DNA of 64,000 nucleotides, from contig CAZYFH010000013.1 of NCBI GenBank assembly GCA_964646815.1, forward strand, positions 1 to 64,000. The letters are read 5' to 3'. This DNA comes from CAZYFH01 sp964646815 (GTDB taxonomy: Bacteria; Acidobacteriota; Vicinamibacteria; Vicinamibacterales; UBA8438). The position numbers were made by a program, and so were the translations under genes. Under the pieces are notes generated by a model that saw only the letters and a program-made list of their open reading frames with translations, was not told the DNA's origin and made no database searches. This document shows, piece after piece, positions 59,316 to 64,000 of the stretch; position 1 is the first letter of the stretch, and every line of letters starts with the position of its first letter.

Positions 59316-61016
59316 ATGAGAGTTCCTTTGAGCGAACTCGCCCACATCTTTCGCATAGGCGAAATGCGCCGGGATCTCGTGGCGCTCCTTCGATACGCGG
59401 CGTTTCTCGTCGTGGTCATTCTGTTCTACGCCGTTATCTTCCAGTTGATCATGGTGCGGGTGGAAGGGCAGTCACACTCGTGGATCACGGGCGTGTACTG
59501 GACGCTCGTCACCATGAGCACGCTTGGCTTCGGCGACGTGGTCTTCCAAAGCGACCTCGGCCGTCTGTTCAGTCTTGTCGTCCTCGTATCGGGCATCGTG
59601 CTGGTGCTGGTCGTCCTTCCATTCACTTTTATCCGTTTCTTCTACGCGCCGTGGCTCGAGGCGCAGGTGCGCCTGATAGCGCCGCGGTGGCTGCCTTCCA
59701 GCGTGCGCGATCACGTGATCATCAGTCACCACGACGAGATCGCCGGTAGTCTCGTCGAGCGACTCGTGGCGGAGAATATCCCGTATTGCATCGTCGAACC
59801 AGACCCCGCGGCGGCGGCGCGTCTGCTGAACGAGGGGCTGACGGTGGTCACCGGCGAGCTCGACAGCCGGGCGACCTACGAGGGTCTCCAGGTGTCGCAG
59901 GCCCGCCTGCTGCTCGCCAATCGTGAGGACACGACCAACACGAACATCACGTTGACGGTCCGTGACGTCTCCAGCGACCTGCCGATCGTCAGCGTCGTCG
60001 AACACGAGGATTCGATCGACATCCTGGAGCTGAGTGGCTGCACGCATGTCTTACCATTGAAGCTGCGTCTTGGCGAATACCTCGCCAACCGCGTCAGCGC
60101 CGGCCTCGGCGACGCCGACGTCATCGGCACGTTCAAAGGGCTGCAGGTCGCCGAGTTCTCCGCGCGCAACACACCGCTTGCCGGCCTCCGGGTTCGCGAC
60201 ACCTGGTTGCGCGAGCGGACGGGACTTAACATCGTCGGCGTCTGGCATCGCGGGCGGCTGATGCCCGCGTTTCCCGAGACGTCGATCACTGGCGAGAGCA
60301 TCCTCGTGGTCGTGGGCACCGCGGCGCAGTTGACGGCGCTCGACGGCTTGCTTGGCACACAGCCCAGGCCCGAGGGGCCTACGCTGGTGATCGGTGCCGG
60401 CACGGTGGGCGCCGCGGCCACGCGGGCGCTCAAACGCAAAGGCATCCCGGTCCACGTGCTCGAGCGGGACGAGCGGGCGGTGGAGCGACTGCGCCATGTC
60501 GCGGATCACGTCTTTGCAGGCGACGCCAATGCCCGCGAGGCTCTGGAGCAAGCGGGGCTCGATGCGGCACCGTCGGTGCTGCTCACCACCAATGACGATG
60601 CCGTCAACGTGTATCTCGCCGTCTACTGCCGGCGCCTCAAGCCGGATCTCCGCATCGTGAGCCGGATCACGCACAGCCGAAACCTCGAGGCCATACACCG
60701 CGCTGGGGCGGACTTCGCGCTCAGCTATGCGTCCCTTGGGGCGGAAGCGGTGGTCTCGCTCATCGAGGGGCACGAGCTCGTCCTGCTGGGCGAGAACGTC
60801 GACCTCTTCTCGGTAGCGCTACCGTCGTCGCTGACGAACAAGACGCTCGCCGAGAGCGGCATCGGGTCCCGCACCGGGCTGAGCGTGTTGGCGATCGAGC
60901 AGGACGGCGAGCTGGTCACGAACCTCCACGCGTCGATGCAGCTCAAGGCTGGAGCGCAGCTCATCATGCTCGGAAGCGTCCAGCAACGACGCGCGTTCAC
61001 CGACGCGTTCGGGTAG
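59316..61016 (+). CDS. potassium channel with duplicated TrkA-type (RCK) domains
   Basis: A 566-residue protein. Two transmembrane helices flank a pore with 'MSTLGFGDVV' (TLGFGD, residues 69-74), a K+ selectivity filter variant. Cytosolic RCK domains follow in duplicate: 'DHVIISHHDEIAGSLVERL' (first TrkA-N, with a degenerate glycine pattern), a TrkA-C segment, 'TLVIGAGTVGAAATRALKRKG' (second TrkA-N, intact GxGxxG) and a final TrkA-C ('LAIEQDGELVTNL'). Ligand gating by NAD(H), ATP or Ca2+ is typical. The tandem arrangement within one chain resembles KefB/BK-like channels. A DUF418 gene follows after five bases. Confidence 0.9.
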   Translation: MRVPLSELAHIFRIGEMRRDLVALLRYAAFLVVVILFYAVIFQLIMVRVEGQSHSWITGVYWTLVTMSTLGFGDVVFQSDLGRLFSLVVLVSGIVLVLVVLPFTFIRFFYAPWLEAQVRLIAPRWLPSSVRDHVIISHHDEIAGSLVERLVAENIPYCIVEPDPAAAARLLNEGLTVVTGELDSRATYEGLQVSQARLLLANREDTTNTNITLTVRDVSSDLPIVSVVEHEDSIDILELSGCTHVLPLKLRLGEYLANRVSAGLGDADVIGTFKGLQVAEFSARNTPLAGLRVRDTWLRERTGLNIVGVWHRGRLMPAFPETSITGESILVVVGTAAQLTALDGLLGTQPRPEGPTLVIGAGTVGAAATRALKRKGIPVHVLERDERAVERLRHVADHVFAGDANAREALEQAGLDAAPSVLLTTNDDAVNVYLAVYCRRLKPDLRIVSRITHSRNLEAIHRAGADFALSYASLGAEAVVSLIEGHELVLLGENVDLFSVALPSSLTNKTLAESGIGSRTGLSVLAIEQDGELVTNLHASMQLKAGAQLIMLGSVQQRRAFTDAFG

Positions 61017-61021
61017 AGGAT

Positions 61022-62296
61022 GTGGATGCTCGAGTGACCACCGACGACCGGACCGACGTCGGCCCCGGGTCTCGAGGAGCGCGCATCGATTCGATCGATG
61101 TCCTGCGCGGCGTCGCCCTCTTCGGAATCCTTCTACTCAATATCACCCTATTCGGGTTACACAGCGCCGGCTACTTCAACCCACTTGTGCCGCTAGGTGA
61201 GACAGTTGCGGACCGGGAACTCAACGTGCGGGTCTGGGGTGCGGTCAGCGTGCTCTTTGAAGGGGCGATGCGGGCCCTGTTCTCGATGCTGTTCGGCGCA
61301 GGCGTGGTCCTGTTCACGGCCGGGCGTGTGAACGCCCGATCGCTGCATTTCCGGCGGAACCTGTGGCTGTTCACGTTCGGGCTGGTCGATGCCTTTCTGC
61401 TTCTCTGGACGGGCGACATTCTGATGGTCTACGCCCTGGCTGGCATGATTCTGTACGGACTCCGTGACTGGTCGCCACGTAGGCTGGTTATCACCAGCGC
61501 AGTTCTCATGGCGGTGATGGGGGTGGGGTTAGGCGGCGCTGGTGGGTATTTTGAGCAATTGAGGACGGTCGATCCCTCGGACCCCGAATGGACAGAATTT
61601 GCAGCCCAGAACAACCCGCCGGTCGAGGCGTACGAGGAAGAGCTGGCGGAGCGACGAGCGAGCTACCGTAGCGCGTTTGCCTGGTCGGCGGAACATATGG
61701 TCGGGGTCATCGGCATTAGTTTTGTGCTCTTGGTCCCGGACGCACTTGCGATGATGCTTCTCGGTATGGCGCTCTTCAAGGTCAGCGTGCTTGATGCCTC
61801 CCGGTCGATCGGCTGGTACGCTAGGCTCGCCGTGGTCGGTTTCGGCATCGGTCTAGCTACCAACCTGTGGGAACTGCGACAGGCGCTTGTGGCCGATCTG
61901 GATCTGCTGGCAACGTTCGCGATATTTGTACCCACATACCATCTTGGTCGCCTGGCGATGGCACTGGGCCACCTCGGTCTGGTCATGATCATGTGCAAGT
62001 GCGGCGCGCTGCCTCGACTACGAGGGGCGTTCGCGGCCGTTGGCCGCATGGCGCTGACGAACTACCTGATGCACTCAGTCATTTGCCTGGTGCTCTTTAC
62101 TGGCCTCGGCTTCGCGCTCGCCGGAGTGCTCGAGCGCTGGCAGCTGTATCCGATCGTTTTCGCGATCTGGGCCTTCCAGCTCTGGTTTAGCCCGTGGTGG
62201 CTCGTGCGCTATCGATTCGGCCCGGCCGAGTGGATCTGGCGGTCGCTCACCTACGGAACCCGGCAGCCGCTGAAACGAGCGGCCGTGGCGTACTGA
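61022..62296 (+). CDS. DUF418 polytopic membrane protein
   Basis: A 424-residue protein with about nine transmembrane helices and a GTG start at 61022 (a second GTG lies four codons on). 'RIDSIDVLRGVALFGILLLNI' and 'MLFGAGVVLFT' form the N-terminal acyltransferase-like region; 'VGRMALTNYLMHSVICLVLF' and 'FQLWFSPWWLVRYRFGPAEW' are the hallmark of the C-terminal DUF418 domain. The family is related to membrane acyltransferases, with unknown substrate. It is five bases behind the channel gene and therefore probably co-transcribed. Confidence 0.88.
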   Translation: MDARVTTDDRTDVGPGSRGARIDSIDVLRGVALFGILLLNITLFGLHSAGYFNPLVPLGETVADRELNVRVWGAVSVLFEGAMRALFSMLFGAGVVLFTAGRVNARSLHFRRNLWLFTFGLVDAFLLLWTGDILMVYALAGMILYGLRDWSPRRLVITSAVLMAVMGVGLGGAGGYFEQLRTVDPSDPEWTEFAAQNNPPVEAYEEELAERRASYRSAFAWSAEHMVGVIGISFVLLVPDALAMMLLGMALFKVSVLDASRSIGWYARLAVVGFGIGLATNLWELRQALVADLDLLATFAIFVPTYHLGRLAMALGHLGLVMIMCKCGALPRLRGAFAAVGRMALTNYLMHSVICLVLFTGLGFALAGVLERWQLYPIVFAIWAFQLWFSPWWLVRYRFGPAEWIWRSLTYGTRQPLKRAAVAY

Positions 62297-62344
62297 CGGA
62301 CGATAGCCGAAGCGTCGGCGCGGGCCCATCGCACCGGGCCGAGA

Positions 62345-63781
62345 TCAGCGCCCGTGCGTTTCACTACCACCGTCGCCAAGGATCAAATAGTCCAGCTCCG
62401 CGCGGCTCATCCGCCCTATGTCGGCATACCGCACGGCATAGATGATGCCCCCGAGCGTCACCCATCCCGCCAGGGCGATCCACGACGGCACCGCCATGAA
62501 CGCAGGTGTCCCGGGTATACAGAGCAGCGCAATGAAGCCAGCCGAGACGACGGCGCCGGCGGCGGCGACGCGACGTCCGCCCCAGACCGACGCGACCGGC
62601 CGCGGTCCCCGAGCAAGAGTGGCGGCGCCGAGGCAGGTGTAGAAAAAACCCATGGCGATCCCAACCGCAGACATGTCCACGATCCACAGCAGCGCCTGCC
62701 GGCCGAACCACGGGGCCAGGAGGGACGCGGCGGCCGCGAACAGGATGGCGTTCGACGGTGTGCCGTGCGCCGGGGAGAGTCGCCCGAACCAGTCCGGCAG
62801 AATCTTCGCGCGGCTCATGCTGAAGAGGAGTCGGCTTGAGGCCATGAAGAACCCGTTAATCCCAGTGAAGATTCCCATCAGGACGGCCAGCGTCAGGATA
62901 GCGAGACCGATCGAACCCAGACTGCTTCGGGTGGCATAGCCCGTCGCCCACTCGGGGGCCGCCGCGACGAGCTGTGGCCAGGGCACGAGCACGCTGGTTG
63001 CCAGCAGCACCGTCACGTAAAGCAGCACACCCACGACGATGGAGAGCAGCATCAGGCGAAACGCCTGCGCTGGAGAGAAAGCGAACTCCTCGGCGGCCTG
63101 CGGTAGGGTGTCGAACCCGCTGAGCATCCACGGGGCGATGGCCACCATCGCGAGTACGCCGGCCAGAGGCGACCGGTCCGGGGCGAATGGCGGCCGCAAG
63201 TTGGCGAACTGGCTCCCGCTCTCCAGGGCGCTGCCGGTCGCCACCAGAAAGACCGCCGCCACCATGACGAACAGCAACAGCAGCTGCGCCTGGCCGACGA
63301 CCCTGACGCCACGGTGGTTGAACCAGGCGAAGATCACGATGGCGGCCGATGCCAGCATGATCTCCCCGGCGTAGACGTCGAAACCGGCGATCGAATACAG
63401 GTAGCCTCGCGCGAAGAGGTCAGGGAAGACGAACTTGCCGAGCAACGCGAGCGCCGTCGCGTTGAGCGGCACGATCGCGAGGTAGCCGAGCGTCAGGAAC
63501 CATCCGCAGATGTACGCGTGATGGCGCCCCGCAGTGGCGTACGCATAAACGAACTCGCCGCCCGCGGAGGGAAACCTCGGCACCATCACGCCGTAGCTGC
63601 AGCTGATGAGCACCATCAGCAGGCCGCCGACCACGATCCCGATCGTCGCGCCGATTGGCCCGGCACGAACCAGGAAATCCCCCGGCAGCACGAAGCAGCC
63701 CCACCCAATCATGCAGCCGAGCGCGAGGGCACCACTGTGCCAGAGGCTCAGGCGCCGTTGGAGCACGGCGCGGCGAGTCAC
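62345..63781 (-). CDS. APC-family amino acid/amine permease
   Basis: A 478-residue polytopic protein. I start it at the GTG at 63779-63781 behind 'GGGTGG'; the longer frame beyond overlaps the amidohydrolase out of frame. 'LSLWHSGALALGCMIGWGCFVLP' is the substrate-binding glycine loop of helix 1, 'PSAGGEFVYAYATAGRHHAY' follows as helix 3, and about 12 helices are present. It should import or exchange an amino acid or amine. It starts 17 bases after the stop of the amidohydrolase gene, suggesting uptake of that enzyme's substrate or product. Confidence 0.85.
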   Translation of the reverse strand: MTRRAVLQRRLSLWHSGALALGCMIGWGCFVLPGDFLVRAGPIGATIGIVVGGLLMVLISCSYGVMVPRFPSAGGEFVYAYATAGRHHAYICGWFLTLGYLAIVPLNATALALLGKFVFPDLFARGYLYSIAGFDVYAGEIMLASAAIVIFAWFNHRGVRVVGQAQLLLLFVMVAAVFLVATGSALESGSQFANLRPPFAPDRSPLAGVLAMVAIAPWMLSGFDTLPQAAEEFAFSPAQAFRLMLLSIVVGVLLYVTVLLATSVLVPWPQLVAAAPEWATGYATRSSLGSIGLAILTLAVLMGIFTGINGFFMASSRLLFSMSRAKILPDWFGRLSPAHGTPSNAILFAAAASLLAPWFGRQALLWIVDMSAVGIAMGFFYTCLGAATLARGPRPVASVWGGRRVAAAGAVVSAGFIALLCIPGTPAFMAVPSWIALAGWVTLGGIIYAVRYADIGRMSRAELDYLILGDGGSETHGR

Positions 63782-63797
63782 GTGATCCACCCGTCGG

Positions 63798-64000
63798 TCA
63801 CGGCGTGCCGCTCGCCGATTCCACCGGATGCACCTGACCCTCGAAGACGGTGCCCCAGACGGGGATGTCCTTGACGTGGTCGAGTGAGACCGCGTATGGG
63901 TCTTCGTCCAGCACGACGAAGTCGGCTTTCTTGCCCGCGGCGATGCTGCCGATCTCGTGATCCATGCGGAGCGACCAAGCGGCATCGATCGTCACCGCGC
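63798..64000 (-). CDS. amidohydrolase, C-terminal end (continues beyond window)
   Basis: The last 67 codons of a minus-strand gene that runs off the right edge: 'AVTIDAAWSLRMDHEIGSIA', 'AGKKADFVVLDEDPYAVS', 'VWGTVFEGQVHPV'. 'GSI..GK.AD.VVL..DP......I.D..V..T...G' is the usual C-terminal beta-sandwich of the amidohydrolase family 3 (YtcJ-like) enzymes. The metal site is outside the window. The permease gene follows at once. Confidence 0.85.
   Translation of the reverse strand, partial: AVTIDAAWSLRMDHEIGSIAAGKKADFVVLDEDPYAVSLDHVKDIPVWGTVFEGQVHPVESASGTP

Overview
The window is about 64 kb of GC-rich chromosome that reads like an acidobacterium, most likely of the Vicinamibacteria group. That placement is inferred from gene content: serine/threonine kinases opening with the acidobacterial 'LGPY...LGAGGMG' signature, a remnant of the large ADOP/MacB permease family, planctomycete-type DUF1592 cytochromes, PQQ dehydrogenases, DUF5916 and DUF2911 proteins, and many secreted proteins of unknown function. 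No rRNA, tRNA, CRISPR array, prophage or secondary-metabolite megasynthase was seen.

Layout. 0-4 kb: two tandem paralogous secreted proteins, a small zinc-knuckle-like basic protein, and wreckage of sensor/regulator genes. 4-9 kb (minus strand): a DUF1592 cytochrome-type protein and a coupled diheme cytochrome c / PQQ dehydrogenase pair, a periplasmic oxidation module. 9-13.6 kb: a kinase fragment, a DUF3179 lipoprotein and a frameshifted CBM9/DUF5916 protein. 13.8-17.2 kb (plus): a polysaccharide deacetylase translationally coupled to a penicillin-acylase-type amidase. 17.3-21.3 kb (minus): a truncated PQQ dehydrogenase, a GMC oxidoreductase and methylmalonate-semialdehyde dehydrogenase. 21.4-30.7 kb is an erosion zone: an SGNH hydrolase, two coupled FMN 2-hydroxy-acid oxidases and a few intact small genes sit among broken copies of a TPR protein, an ADOP permease, a third FMN oxidase, a disulfide oxidoreductase, an IS256 transposase, a rifampin-phosphotransferase-like protein and a kinase. 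30.7-38 kb: a SnoaL-like protein, a second PQQ dehydrogenase behind a DUF2911 protein, a methyltransferase, an epoxide-hydrolase-like enzyme and a Bax-inhibitor-1 protein. 38-47.5 kb: a sulfatase-fold lipoprotein, a three-gene overlapping membrane operon (NAD-binding protein, LPG-synthase-type membrane protein, CDP-alcohol phosphatidyltransferase) and a fused CofG-CofH FO synthase for F420 biosynthesis. 47.5-64 kb: DinB, a TonB receptor, a frameshifted SpdH-like flavoprotein, a luciferase-like monooxygenase, an MBL hydrolase, a phosphotriesterase-like lipoprotein, DUF2891, a TrkA-type K+ channel, DUF418, an APC permease and the end of an amidohydrolase.

The lifestyle suggested is a heterotroph that oxidises alcohols, hydroxy acids and polyols in the periplasm (PQQ, heme c, FMN, FAD enzymes) and exports many hydrolases. 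Two themes stand out: the capacity to make the F420 chromophore, with flavin/F420-type oxidoreductases elsewhere in the window, and an unusual density of gene fossils, nearly all from large multigene families, together with dispersed palindromic repeats. Whether the single-base frameshifts are real or assembly errors cannot be decided from the sequence alone.
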